A stretch of DNA of 64,000 nucleotides from Bradyrhizobium sp. in8p8 (GTDB taxonomy: Bacteria; Pseudomonadota; Alphaproteobacteria; Rhizobiales; Xanthobacteraceae). Location of the stretch: NCBI RefSeq assembly GCF_000426845.1, contig NZ_AUGD01000010.1, positions 1 to 64,000 on the forward strand, given 5' to 3'. Made by a program: the position numbers and the translations under genes. This document shows positions 8,224 to 16,706 of the stretch, in pieces. The number at the start of each line of letters is the position of its first letter. Position 1 is the first letter of the stretch. The notes below the pieces were generated by a model that saw nothing but the letters and a program-made list of their open reading frames with translations, was not told the origin of the DNA and searched no databases.

Positions 8224-10080
8224 TCAGTTGCGCACGGTGATGCAAGAGATCTCGGCGCGCTTTAATGTGCGGCAGACCGCTTCGGCCTGGTCACGCTCGA
8301 GGCCGGCGAAGCGGGCACGGTAGAGCTTGCGATTGTCCTTGGCGACAACCGGCTCGGTGAACGGGTCTGCCCTGCTCAGCAGGCCGCGGGCGGAGCTGCG
8401 CGCGGCGTCGATGCGCTGCTGAGCTTCGGTCTCGCTCTCGAGCGCTCCGACCTGGACGATCCAGCCGCTGTGAGTGACGGCCGGCTTGGAGTTGGTGCTC
8501 ATTTGGACCGGGTGTGACGCCGGGTCGGCAGACGCGAGCTTTGGAGCGGCGGGAGCGGGAGCAGCCGCGGTCGCGGCCGGGAGCACCCCAAGGATGCCGT
8601 TGCCGGTGCCGAAGCCCGCCGGCTGCCGCGGCAGCTCGGCCCGGACCATCTCGGCCTTCGGCGCTTCCGGCCGGCTCACCGGCTCCGGCCTGTTGATGAG
8701 ATCGGCCCTGGCGACGACCGCGCCGGAGGTTTCCGCGACCTCGGAGCGGGGCGGGATCGTGCTGGTGACCGGCGGCGCGGCCTGGACGGCGACCTGGGCC
8801 GGGGCGGCGGAGGCGACCTTCACGGCGCCGGCCTTGACTTGAACGGTCTTGACGCGAACCGGCTTCATTGGCTCGGAGGAGCCGGGAATGATGGAGAGCG
8901 GCTGGCTCGAGATCACGCCGTTGGTGAGCGGCGCTGGCTCGACCTTGGACTCCGTCGGCCGAACTTCGGGCTTGGCAGCTTCAGATCTGGACGGGGCGGG
9001 CGGTATTGCGGCAGTCGCAGCGGCCAACGTCGATAGACGTGCGGCAAGGCGCGACGGGGCAGCCTCCGAAGCAGGGGCCGCGACGGCCTGGACCTGCGGG
9101 GCGGCGCGGGGTGTATCCGACGCATCGGCGATGGTACTGACGTCGGCGTTGTTGCGCTCGGTAACGGCGGCGACGGTGTGGACGGTTGCGCCCTTCTCGA
9201 GGTTCTCCGCGAGAAGGTTGCGCATGATGGCGTCGCGTGAGCCGCCGCTGCGGCCGCCGAGCACGACACCGATCAGGTGTCGGTTGCCGCGACGCATCGA
9301 ACTGACGAGATTGAAGCCGGAAGCGCGGGTGTAGCCGGTCTTGATGCCGTCCACGCCCTCGACGCTGCCGAGCAGGCGGTTGTGGTTGCGGATCGACTGT
9401 CCTCGCCAGTTGAACGTCGAGGTCGCGAAATAACGATAATAGCGGGGGAAGCGCTCCTGAATGGCGCGACCGAGCGTGGCCTGGTCGCGCGCGGTCGTGA
9501 CCTGCTCGTCATTGGGAAGGCCGTTGGCGTTGCGATAGACCGTCCGGGACATGCCGAGCGAGCGCGCCTTGCGCGTCATCATCTGGGCGAAGTCGTTTTC
9601 GTTCCCGGCAATCGCTTCCGCGATCACCACGGCGGCGTCATTGGCTGAGCGGGTGACGAGGCCCTTGATCGCGTCTTCGACGCGAATGGTCTGGCCGGCA
9701 CGCAGATTCAGCTTGGTCGGATCCTGATCTGCGGCGTGCTGCGAGACGGGCATCTCGGTGTCGAGCTTCAGCTTCCCGGATTCGAGACGCTCGAACAGCA
9801 GGTACAGCGTCATGATCTTGGTCAGGGAGGCGGGATGGCGGATTGCGTCAGGGCTTGTTGCCTGGAGCACCGCACCGGAATTGCCGTCGACGATGATGGA
9901 CGCGAATTTCGGGCTGGAGCTCTCCGACACGTCGCGCTGCACCTTGTGGTGCGTATAATGGCGCCGGTGACGCCGCGCCTCGGCAGCGTCAGTGGTGAGG
10001 ATGATCGCGGTGGTGACCGTAAGAAGCCCGAAAACGCCAACCCGCGCCCAACGCGAGGAAGACAAGTTTTTACGAAGCAT
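8224..10080 (-). CDS. D-alanyl-D-alanine carboxypeptidase with C-terminal SPOR domain
   Basis: 618-residue penicillin-binding protein of the low-molecular-weight class (peptidase family S11). A signal peptide occupies about the first 34 residues. The catalytic motifs are SLTK (85-88), SAN (145-147) and KTG (247-249). A long Pro/Ala-rich linker (about 330-530) leads to a SPOR domain at the C-terminus (from SGWIVQVGALESE to the end), which binds denuded glycan at the division site. The enzyme trims terminal D-Ala from peptidoglycan stem peptides in the periplasm. The linker and SPOR tail make it longer than E. coli DacA (about 400 residues). Confidence 0.92.
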   Translation of the reverse strand: MLRKNLSSSRWARVGVFGLLTVTTAIILTTDAAEARRHRRHYTHHKVQRDVSESSSPKFASIIVDGNSGAVLQATSPDAIRHPASLTKIMTLYLLFERLESGKLKLDTEMPVSQHAADQDPTKLNLRAGQTIRVEDAIKGLVTRSANDAAVVIAEAIAGNENDFAQMMTRKARSLGMSRTVYRNANGLPNDEQVTTARDQATLGRAIQERFPRYYRYFATSTFNWRGQSIRNHNRLLGSVEGVDGIKTGYTRASGFNLVSSMRRGNRHLIGVVLGGRSGGSRDAIMRNLLAENLEKGATVHTVAAVTERNNADVSTIADASDTPRAAPQVQAVAAPASEAAPSRLAARLSTLAAATAAIPPAPSRSEAAKPEVRPTESKVEPAPLTNGVISSQPLSIIPGSSEPMKPVRVKTVQVKAGAVKVASAAPAQVAVQAAPPVTSTIPPRSEVAETSGAVVARADLINRPEPVSRPEAPKAEMVRAELPRQPAGFGTGNGILGVLPAATAAAPAPAAPKLASADPASHPVQMSTNSKPAVTHSGWIVQVGALESETEAQQRIDAARSSARGLLSRADPFTEPVVAKDNRKLYRARFAGLERDQAEAVCRTLKRAEISCITVRN

Positions 10081-10360
10081 GGAACCCCGTCCCCGTTTCT
10101 GACTTGATCACCGGCTCGTGAGGCGAAATTGTGCCCACCGGACCCGGGATCTTTACCTGCTCAGGCCGTCCTTCCGCTGTTGTCCGTCGCGGAGGACGTT
10201 GGACCCGAGCCGCTGTTCTGGCTAAGGCGATGTTCTGAAACGGCTTTAGCCGCTCGCGGAAGTGAACACGTCCAGGGAATCAAGGTAGGGGGCCGCGGTT
10301 TCCAAAAGCTTAAGGAACTATTGCGGGAAACCTCCGCAATCGCTGCGATTTGCGTCGACA

Positions 10361-10377
10361 TTTGTGCGTTGCACAAA
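10361..10377 (+). promoter_or_regulatory. Operator-like palindrome, copy 1, upstream of phasin gene
   Basis: TTTGTGCGTTGCACAAA: perfect 7-bp arms around GTT. It lies just upstream of the -35 box. A partial second copy starts exactly 30 bases downstream. TGC-N3-GCA symmetry resembles sites of the polyhydroxybutyrate-responsive repressor PhaR in other proteobacteria. Confidence 0.65.
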
Positions 10378-10382
10378 GATTC

Positions 10383-10410
10383 TTGACTTTTTTGTGCGTT
10401 GCACTATTTT
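10383..10410 (+). promoter_or_regulatory. Phasin promoter with embedded operator copy 2
   Basis: -35 TTGACT (10383-10388), 16-base spacer, -10 TATTTT (10405-10410). The spacer holds TTTGTGCGTTGCAC (10391-10404), the second copy of the upstream palindrome. A repressor bound here would block RNA polymerase. The phasin ATG is 57 bases downstream. Confidence 0.65.
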
Positions 10411-10467
10411 TGGGCGTGGTCAGGGAGCCGGGGCTTCCCGACGCGAGCCAGGGAAAAGGATTCCGAC

Positions 10468-10806
10468 ATGTTCAAGGTTGAAGATTTTCAGAACTACGGG
10501 AAAGAGCAGTTCGAGCAGTGCGTTGCCTCCGCGACCTCGGTGCAGCACGGCCTCCAGGCGATCGCCAGCGCTTATGGCGACTACACTAAGAAGTCGTTCG
10601 AAGACACCAAGTCCTTCGTCGAGAAGCTTTCCGGCGTGAAGTCGCTGGACAAGGCCATGGAAGCACAGACCGATTTCGCCCGGTCCGCCTATGAGACCTT
10701 CGTTGCGGAATCGCAGAAGATCGCCGGCCTCTACAGCGACCTCGCCAAGCAGGCGTTCAAGCCGGTCGAAACCATCGTGTCGAAGTTCACCCCGGCCGCG
10801 AACTGA
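10468..10806 (+). CDS. Phasin family protein
   Basis: 112-residue amphipathic helical protein of the phasin family, which coats polyhydroxyalkanoate granules. Segments typical of the family are MFKVEDFQNYGKEQFEQC, AIASAYGDYTKKSFEDTKSF and ESQKIAGLYSDLAKQAFKPVE. It has no signal peptide. The start at 10468 follows GGGAAAAGGA. The promoter carries two TGTGC-N3-GCAC palindromes, so expression probably tracks polyhydroxybutyrate through a PhaR-type repressor. A strong terminator follows. Phasin copies are usually several per Bradyrhizobium genome, so the exact paralogue name is not assigned. Confidence 0.88.
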   Translation: MFKVEDFQNYGKEQFEQCVASATSVQHGLQAIASAYGDYTKKSFEDTKSFVEKLSGVKSLDKAMEAQTDFARSAYETFVAESQKIAGLYSDLAKQAFKPVETIVSKFTPAAN

Positions 10807-10834
10807 TCCGCTCAACACGCTCCTAGAGCCAAAA

Positions 10835-10859
10835 GCCCGGCCACACTGGCCGGGTTTTT
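10835..10859. terminator. Intrinsic terminator between phasin and tadG-like genes
   Basis: Perfect 8-bp stem CCCGGCCA / TGGCCGGG with a CAC loop followed by five T. On the minus strand a shorter T-run follows, so it probably terminates both convergent genes. Confidence 0.88.
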
Positions 10860-10880
10860 CGTTTGCGGTGCGGGCTTGGC

Positions 10881-12542
10881 TTATCTCGCCACGCGCAGCT
10901 TGGAAATCTGCGTCAGGATATTCTTGAACGCGTCCGAGGTCTGAGAGGCGCTCGTGATCATCTGGAAGTTCCCATTGGTCGCGCAATCCTGCAGCACCTG
11001 AGATTTCGCGTCCGCATTGTTGATGTTGACCTGGATCGTGAAGATCGTGACCGGGTTTGCCGTGTCGGCTTTGATGTTCTGGCAGAGGATCGCCTGGCGG
11101 GCGTCGATGCTGGACTGGCTCGTGCTCCAACGGTTCTGGGTATTCAAGCCGTCGGACAGCAGCACAATGTAGTCCTTGTAGACGTAGTTGCTGGCCTTGC
11201 TCGGCGCCGAGATCGGCGGATTGGTCGTGCTGAGAGATTGCCATCCCCACGCAAGACCAATGGCCTGGTTGGTATTGCCGCTCGGTACCATCGCCGTGAT
11301 CTGGTCCTTGAGCGTCTGCCACTGGTTGCTCATCGGAAACACGGTGGCCGGCAGGCAGCCTGACCATTGCTCAGCATAGAACTGCGACGAGGGGGTCCCG
11401 CCGCCCGAGCCGGGGGCCGAGTTCTTGGTGTCGTAGTCCTGATCGCGATCGTTGACACAGCCGGTCCAGGTGCTGCGGTCTGGCGCTGCCGCCGCCGTCG
11501 CCGCCGTGCCGTCGCCGCGCCAGAGATGGCAGATCTTGCCCGAGCCGCTGCCTGTGCAGGTGCAACTCGTGCTCGATCCGCAGCTTGCGCCCGACCCGGT
11601 GGCGGTGGTGTAGCAACCATTGTAGTAGATGCCGGCTTTGCCTGCCCGCTTGTTGCCGCTGTCTACGCTGGGACAGATATATCCAGCGTACGTGCCGGTC
11701 GACGGTATCTTACCGTACGGCGCAGCCTTGGCGCCGGGCAGGGTCGCTGGTCGGTCCATGCAGGTGAAGCCGTGGGTGCTCTTCGTGAAGGGGCAATCCG
11801 ACCCGCCGACCGCTGAATTGAAGGCGCTCGACTTATTGTTCACCAGGATCGGAGGCTCGGCCTCCCATTCGGTCCAGTTGATCCAGGACGCACCTACATT
11901 GGTCGTGCCGACGTTGACGTCCTTCGAGAATGGAATGATGGAAATGTAAACGTCGCCCGTCTGCTTGTTGTAGTTCGACAGGGTGTCGATCATGTCCTTC
12001 GCCGCGGCTTGCATTGCCGCCATTTTGCCGTTTTGGGCCATCGATCCCGTATTATCCAGGACCATCGCCACCCGCATGCGGGTGTTTCCCCATGCCGCAG
12101 TCGAGCTCACGTTGTATCCTAACTTCGGAAACCCCGCGATCTTCATGAAATCGGTAGGCATGGTGCCCGATCCTGTGACCACGATATTGGAGATTCCGCT
12201 GGAGTCCTTCGGCGTGTAGCTGGCATGGATATCTGCGGTCGAAACCGTGCCGGTGCGGCCCGTGTAGAGGCCGCTGAAATAGGACTTTGTCTTCTCTTCG
12301 ATCTGGGATTCCGAGATGACGCCGTTGGTCAGGTCCTTGGAAACCATCAACGCCGCCGAGTCGAGCGCAACCTGCAGCGAGGTACGGGCTTGGACGACGC
12401 GGCTGTAATCCACCGCGGCGCCGACGAAACCCAGCACCGGGACCAGCGCTATGGCGAAGATGACGGCGATATTGCCTTGCTCGGCCGCTGCAAAGCGGGC
12501 GAGTTGTCGACCAAGGCGGCTGACGAGGGGCAGGCGAGACAT
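10881..12542 (-). CDS. TadG-like pilus-assembly protein with VWA domain and Cys-rich insert
   Basis: 553 residues. The N-terminus has the TadE/TadG pattern: a charged stretch, then a hydrophobic segment (about 23-45, GNIAVIFAIALVPVLGFVGAAVDYSR). A VWA domain follows with a DNTGSM metal-site motif near residue 160. Between about 235 and 410 there is an insert holding ten cysteines, including the cluster CGSSTSCTC, which should be oxidised in the periplasm. The C-terminal part (SNYVYKDYIVLLSDGLNTQNRW) completes the VWA fold. TadG proteins are linked to Flp pilus secretion, but no other tad genes lie here, so the role is uncertain. Confidence 0.82.
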   Translation of the reverse strand: MSRLPLVSRLGRQLARFAAAEQGNIAVIFAIALVPVLGFVGAAVDYSRVVQARTSLQVALDSAALMVSKDLTNGVISESQIEEKTKSYFSGLYTGRTGTVSTADIHASYTPKDSSGISNIVVTGSGTMPTDFMKIAGFPKLGYNVSSTAAWGNTRMRVAMVLDNTGSMAQNGKMAAMQAAAKDMIDTLSNYNKQTGDVYISIIPFSKDVNVGTTNVGASWINWTEWEAEPPILVNNKSSAFNSAVGGSDCPFTKSTHGFTCMDRPATLPGAKAAPYGKIPSTGTYAGYICPSVDSGNKRAGKAGIYYNGCYTTATGSGASCGSSTSCTCTGSGSGKICHLWRGDGTAATAAAAPDRSTWTGCVNDRDQDYDTKNSAPGSGGGTPSSQFYAEQWSGCLPATVFPMSNQWQTLKDQITAMVPSGNTNQAIGLAWGWQSLSTTNPPISAPSKASNYVYKDYIVLLSDGLNTQNRWSTSQSSIDARQAILCQNIKADTANPVTIFTIQVNINNADAKSQVLQDCATNGNFQMITSASQTSDAFKNILTQISKLRVAR

Positions 12543-13019
12543 GACGATCCCCGAAATCTGTGCTTTGCCTGATTTCGGGGCATGCCTTTGAACGTCAGGT
12601 AAATTGAACCGTAGAAATCCGGGGCCATCGCGGGAAAACTGTCGCAGGCCAGTTAATACCCGGGTTCCTGGTCAACACGTTCTAAACACGAGAGCTGGAA
12701 TTTTTTGTCAAATCGGTCCGGATTGATTAACCTGAGGGGGATCGCCCGGACCGGGAATCGGGCTGCCGCCGCCGCATCGGCCCAGCCTTCGCGTGCTTGC
12801 GGCCAGCCTGAGGCGGGCCCATATTGCTGGCGAACAATCCGGCTTGGCCGGATTATCGGGAGCGGCGATCCAACAAAGCGGCGCGCCTGCGCAAGGCCCA
12901 AAGGGCGGGCTGCGCGGTCGCCGCCATTCGCTTCCGTGGGGAATTTGAACGCCTGTGCCATGCCGCAATTGACTTTCAGTATTGATCTGCCCGCGCCAGC
13001 CGCTGCCGACGCTCCTCGC
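12543..13019 (+). other. Gene-free leader region upstream of clpS
   Basis: 477 bases between the divergent tadG-like and clpS genes. The clpS frame stays open far upstream (to about 12705), with an ATG at 12960, but the sequence before 13020 does not look like ClpS. A candidate promoter is TTGTCA (12705-12710), 17-base spacer, TAACCT (12728-12733), which would give a leader of about 280 bases. Confidence 0.4.
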
Positions 13020-13352
13020 ATGAGCAATGACGAGAACCGTTCGGGCAACCCTTCAGGTCCGAACACCTCGGTGATCACCAAGGTCAAGCCGAAGACCAAG
13101 CGCCCGAACCTGTACCGTGTGCTGATCCTGAACGACGACTACACACCGATGGAGTTCGTCGTGCACGTGCTGGAGAAGTTCTTCAACAAGGATGTCGAAG
13201 CCGCGACCAAGATCATGCTCCACGTCCATCATCACGGCATCGGCGAGTGCGGCGTGTTCACCTACGAGATCGCCGAGACCAAGGTGACGCAGGTGATGGA
13301 TTTCGCCCGCAAGCACCAGCATCCGCTGCAATGCGTGATGGAAAAGAAATAG
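13020..13352 (+). CDS. clpS: ATP-dependent Clp protease adaptor ClpS
   Basis: 110-residue N-recognin that delivers substrates with N-terminal bulky residues to ClpAP. The core is clear: [20 protein letters not shown] holds the Asn-Asp pair that binds the substrate alpha-amino group, and [21 protein letters not shown] the conserved His and hydrophobic pocket. A flexible polar N-terminal extension of about 30 residues precedes it, as expected for the ClpA-inhibiting tail. An alternative start at ATG 12960 would add 20 residues; neither has a strong ribosome site. clpA follows 290 bases downstream in the same direction. Confidence 0.95.
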   Translation: MSNDENRSGNPSGPNTSVITKVKPKTKRPNLYRVLILNDDYTPMEFVVHVLEKFFNKDVEAATKIMLHVHHHGIGECGVFTYEIAETKVTQVMDFARKHQHPLQCVMEKK

Positions 13353-13642
13353 GACGCCTGCGACGGCGCGTTGGTCGAACCCCGCTCTCGTGCGAGTCGC
13401 GTGTGATCGTCGCGTGAGGCCCCCCGCGCGAAAGCCCTCGGCCGGCAAACTACGGAATTTTACGCCGGTGCCGCTTCCGCCTAAATCGGAACGGGTTTTG
13501 CATCGAAAATACCGCAGGTGTGTCGCCGCCGAGTCGCGGAACCGGTCTTTCGCCGCGATCTTGTATAACTATATGTGACAAAGGTTGTTGTTGCCTGACC
13601 GGGCGATCACGACCATGATGGTGGGGGCCATAGAGGACGCGA

Positions 13643-16051
13643 ATGCCGACTTTTTCCCAAAGCCTTGAACAATCCCTGCATCGTGCGCTGGCGATCGCAA
13701 ATGAGCGTCATCACCAATACGCGACGCTCGAGCATCTCTTGCTCTCTCTGATCGACGACTCCGATGCAGCCGCCGTCATGCGCGCCTGTAGCGTCGATCT
13801 CGACAAGCTCCGTACGAGCCTCGTCAACTATCTCGAAACGGAATTCGAGAACCTGGTGACGGATGGTGCCGACGACGCCAAGCCGACCGCCGGGTTTCAG
13901 CGCGTGATCCAGCGCGCGGTGATCCACGTGCAGTCGTCCGGTCGCGAAGAGGTGACCGGCGCCAACGTGCTGATCGCGATCTTCGCCGAACGCGAAAGTC
14001 ATGCGGCGTATTTCCTGCAGGAGCAGGACATGACGCGCTACGACGCGGTCAATTACATCAGCCACGGCATTGCCAAGCGGCCGGGCGTATCCGAGGCGCG
14101 ACCCGTGCGCGGCGTCGACGAGGAGACGGAGACCAAGGGCAACGAGGACGCCAAGAAGAAGGGCGAGGCGCTCGAGACCTATTGCGTCAACCTGAACAAG
14201 AAGGCGCGCGACGGCAAGATCGACCCGGTTATCGGACGCAATTCCGAGATCAACCGCGCCATCCAGGTGCTGTGCCGCCGGCAGAAGAACAATCCGCTGT
14301 TCGTGGGCGAAGCCGGTGTCGGCAAGACCGCGATCGCAGAAGGCCTCGCCAAGCGCATCGTTGACAGCGAGGTGCCGGAGGTGCTCGCGGCTGCCACTGT
14401 GTTCTCGCTTGACATGGGCACGCTGCTCGCGGGCACGCGCTATCGCGGCGATTTCGAAGAGCGCTTGAAGCAGGTGCTGAAGGAACTCGAGGCGCATCCC
14501 AACGCCATCCTGTTCATCGACGAGATTCATACCGTGATTGGTGCGGGTGCGACGTCGGGCGGGGCGATGGATGCCTCGAACCTGCTCAAGCCGGCGCTGG
14601 CCTCGGGCACGATCCGCTGCATGGGCTCGACGACCTACAAGGAATACCGCCAGCATTTCGAGAAGGACCGCGCGCTGGTGCGGCGCTTCCAGAAGATCGA
14701 CATCAACGAGCCGACGGTCGAGGACGCCATCGCGATCCTCAAGGGCCTCAAGCCGTACTTCGAAGACTATCATCGGCTGAAGTACACCAACGAGGCGATC
14801 GAGGCTGCGGTGCAGCTTTCCTCTCGCTACATCCACGACCGCAAGCTGCCGGACAAGGCGATCGACGTGATCGACGAGTCGGGCGCGGCGCAGATGCTGG
14901 TGGCCGAAAACAAGCGCAAGAAGACCATCGGCATCAAGGAGATCGAGACCACGATCGCCTCGATGGCGCGGATCCCGCCGAAGAGCGTGTCGAAGGACGA
15001 TGCCGAGGTGCTCAAGCATCTCGAGCAGACCCTGAAGCGCACGGTGTTCGGCCAGGACAGGGCGATCGAGTCGCTCGCGGCCTCGATCAAGCTGGCGCGT
15101 GCCGGCCTGCGCGAGCCCGAGAAGCCGATCGGCTGCTACCTGTTCTCGGGTCCGACCGGCGTTGGCAAGACCGAGGTCGCCAAGCAGCTCGCGGCGACGC
15201 TCGGAGTCGAGCTCCTGCGCTTCGACATGTCCGAGTATATGGAGCGGCACACCGTGTCGCGCCTGATCGGCGCGCCTCCCGGCTACGTCGGCTTCGACCA
15301 AGGCGGCCTGCTCACCGACGGCGTCGACCAGCATCCGCATTGCGTGGTGCTCTTGGACGAGATCGAGAAGGCGCATCCGGACCTCTACAACGTGCTGCTC
15401 CAGATCATGGATCACGGACGGCTCACCGACCACAACGGCAAGCAGGTCAACTTCCGTAACGTGATCCTGATCATGACCACGAACGCAGGTGCGGCGGATC
15501 TCGCCAAGCAGGCGTTTGGCTTCACGCGCACGAAGCGGGAAGGCGACGACCACGAGGCGATCAACCGGCAGTTCGCGCCGGAATTCCGCAACCGTCTCGA
15601 TGCCATCGTCTCGTTCGGCCATCTCAGCGTCGAAGTGATCGGAACCGTCGTCGAGAAGTTCGTGCTTCAGCTGGAGGCGCAACTCGGCGATCGTGACGTC
15701 ACCATCGAACTGTCGGAGCCAGCCAAGGCCTGGCTGGTCCAGCACGGCTACGACGAGCAGATGGGCGCACGTCCGATGGCCCGCGTCATCCAGGAGCACA
15801 TCAAGAAGCCGCTGGCCGACGAGGTGTTGTTCGGCAAGCTCAAGGGCGGCGGCCACGTCCGCGTCGTTCTCGTCAAGGATGAGGCCGACGAGACCAAGGA
15901 GAAGATCGGCTTCGAGTTCGTCGAAGGTCCGGTTACGCCGAAGCAGGAGAAGCTCCCCGGCGCCCGCAAGCGCCCGTCGGGCAAGTCGAAGCCGGGAGGT
16001 CCCGGCGGCTCGAAGGGGCCGACCTCCAAGGGGCCGCTGGTCAAGGCCTGA
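13643..16051 (+). CDS. clpA: Clp protease ATP-binding subunit ClpA
   Basis: 802-residue AAA+ unfoldase that feeds substrates into ClpP. The N-domain (1 to about 145) starts MPTFSQSLEQSLHRAL. The first ATPase module has Walker A GEAGVGKT near residue 222 and Walker B LFIDEIHT. The second has Walker A GPTGVGKT near 505 and VVLLDEIEKAH. The ClpP-docking IGF-type loop is expected near AKQAFGFTRTKREGDD. A Gly/Pro/Lys-rich tail of about 45 residues follows the D2 domain and is longer than in E. coli ClpA. A strong terminator lies 23 bases after the stop codon. Confidence 0.97.
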   Translation: MPTFSQSLEQSLHRALAIANERHHQYATLEHLLLSLIDDSDAAAVMRACSVDLDKLRTSLVNYLETEFENLVTDGADDAKPTAGFQRVIQRAVIHVQSSGREEVTGANVLIAIFAERESHAAYFLQEQDMTRYDAVNYISHGIAKRPGVSEARPVRGVDEETETKGNEDAKKKGEALETYCVNLNKKARDGKIDPVIGRNSEINRAIQVLCRRQKNNPLFVGEAGVGKTAIAEGLAKRIVDSEVPEVLAAATVFSLDMGTLLAGTRYRGDFEERLKQVLKELEAHPNAILFIDEIHTVIGAGATSGGAMDASNLLKPALASGTIRCMGSTTYKEYRQHFEKDRALVRRFQKIDINEPTVEDAIAILKGLKPYFEDYHRLKYTNEAIEAAVQLSSRYIHDRKLPDKAIDVIDESGAAQMLVAENKRKKTIGIKEIETTIASMARIPPKSVSKDDAEVLKHLEQTLKRTVFGQDRAIESLAASIKLARAGLREPEKPIGCYLFSGPTGVGKTEVAKQLAATLGVELLRFDMSEYMERHTVSRLIGAPPGYVGFDQGGLLTDGVDQHPHCVVLLDEIEKAHPDLYNVLLQIMDHGRLTDHNGKQVNFRNVILIMTTNAGAADLAKQAFGFTRTKREGDDHEAINRQFAPEFRNRLDAIVSFGHLSVEVIGTVVEKFVLQLEAQLGDRDVTIELSEPAKAWLVQHGYDEQMGARPMARVIQEHIKKPLADEVLFGKLKGGGHVRVVLVKDEADETKEKIGFEFVEGPVTPKQEKLPGARKRPSGKSKPGGPGGSKGPTSKGPLVKA

Positions 16052-16073
16052 TCTGCAAGGGTGACAAATCGAA

Positions 16074-16101
16074 AAGGCCGGCTGAGAGCCGGCCTTTTTT
16101 T
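16074..16101 (+). terminator. Intrinsic terminator of clpA
   Basis: Perfect 10-bp stem AAGGCCGGCT / AGCCGGCCTT with a GAG loop, followed by a T-run. It also separates clpA from the convergent lipoprotein gene. Confidence 0.92.
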
Positions 16102-16130
16102 GCTTGCGCCGATGGCTGCGCCAGGAGGCC

Positions 16131-16580
16131 TTACGTTCCGGCCTGCGGTTCGCGCGGCGGCCGCGGCTTCCGCGGTGCGCGCGGTGCTGCGTGGGGGACC
16201 GACGGCTGCATCGTCACGATGACCGGATTCGGCTTGTGATCGGTTGCTGCGCCCGTCGCGGCATCGACCCCCATGCCGATGAGGCCGCCTGCGAGGAGGT
16301 TGCCGGCGAAGCCGGCGGCTCCGGTGCCAGACACTTCCTTGGTGAGTTGCACCTTTTGCGACTGGTAGCCTTCCTTCTCGAAAGTGATCGTAATGTCGGC
16401 GCTGCGCTTGGCGACGATGGCGCATGGCGTGGTGCAGGTGGTGGGCACCTCGAGCCCGCTCACCACGGCTTCCACGCCTGACGGTGTCGATGCGATACTG
16501 ATGTTCTCGGTCGTGCCGCGCGTGACCGACGCGCAGCCGCCCAGCATGACGCTGAGCGCCACAATTCCAAATGAACGCAT
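16131..16580 (-). CDS. Small lipoprotein, PEGA-like
   Basis: 149 residues with a lipoprotein signal: a short hydrophobic stretch and the lipobox LGGC at Cys16, so it should be lipidated. The body resembles a PEGA-type beta domain (NISIASTPSGVEAVVSGLEV ... TITFEKEGYQSQKVQL), a fold common in surface lipoproteins. A Gly-rich helix-like segment (GAAGFAGNLLAGGLIGMGVDAATGAA) suggests association with membrane. The tail is Pro/Arg-rich. Function unknown. It converges with clpA. Confidence 0.75.
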   Translation of the reverse strand: MRSFGIVALSVMLGGCASVTRGTTENISIASTPSGVEAVVSGLEVPTTCTTPCAIVAKRSADITITFEKEGYQSQKVQLTKEVSGTGAAGFAGNLLAGGLIGMGVDAATGAATDHKPNPVIVTMQPSVPHAAPRAPRKPRPPREPQAGT

Positions 16581-16706
16581 GAAATGCCCCTTGTCCCGGC
16601 CACACTCAAGCGCAACCGGAGCGCGAGGGCAATAGGTCGTAGGTCCCGATAGTTAAATCTCGCAGCGGTTGTGCACGGAACTGGGATAACCTGGACGTGG
16701 CTCCCG

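Larger units (their letters stand above)
10081..10467. other. Divergent regulatory interval between carboxypeptidase and phasin genes
   Basis: No gene is supported in this 387-base gap. A short open frame at 10129-10386 lacks a ribosome site and family similarity. The right end carries the phasin promoter and two operator-like palindromes, listed separately. A GGCTAA/TTAGCC hairpin is present near 10216-10247. Confidence 0.5.

Noticed and set aside
10129-10386. Small open frame upstream of the phasin gene
   Set aside because: It overlaps the promoter and the operator palindromes and shows no protein features.
13607-15856. Long open frame on the minus strand opposite clpA
   Set aside because: It is a GC-rich shadow of the ClpA coding sequence. 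The translation is His/Arg/Leu/Asp-rich with no family similarity, and clpA is certain.
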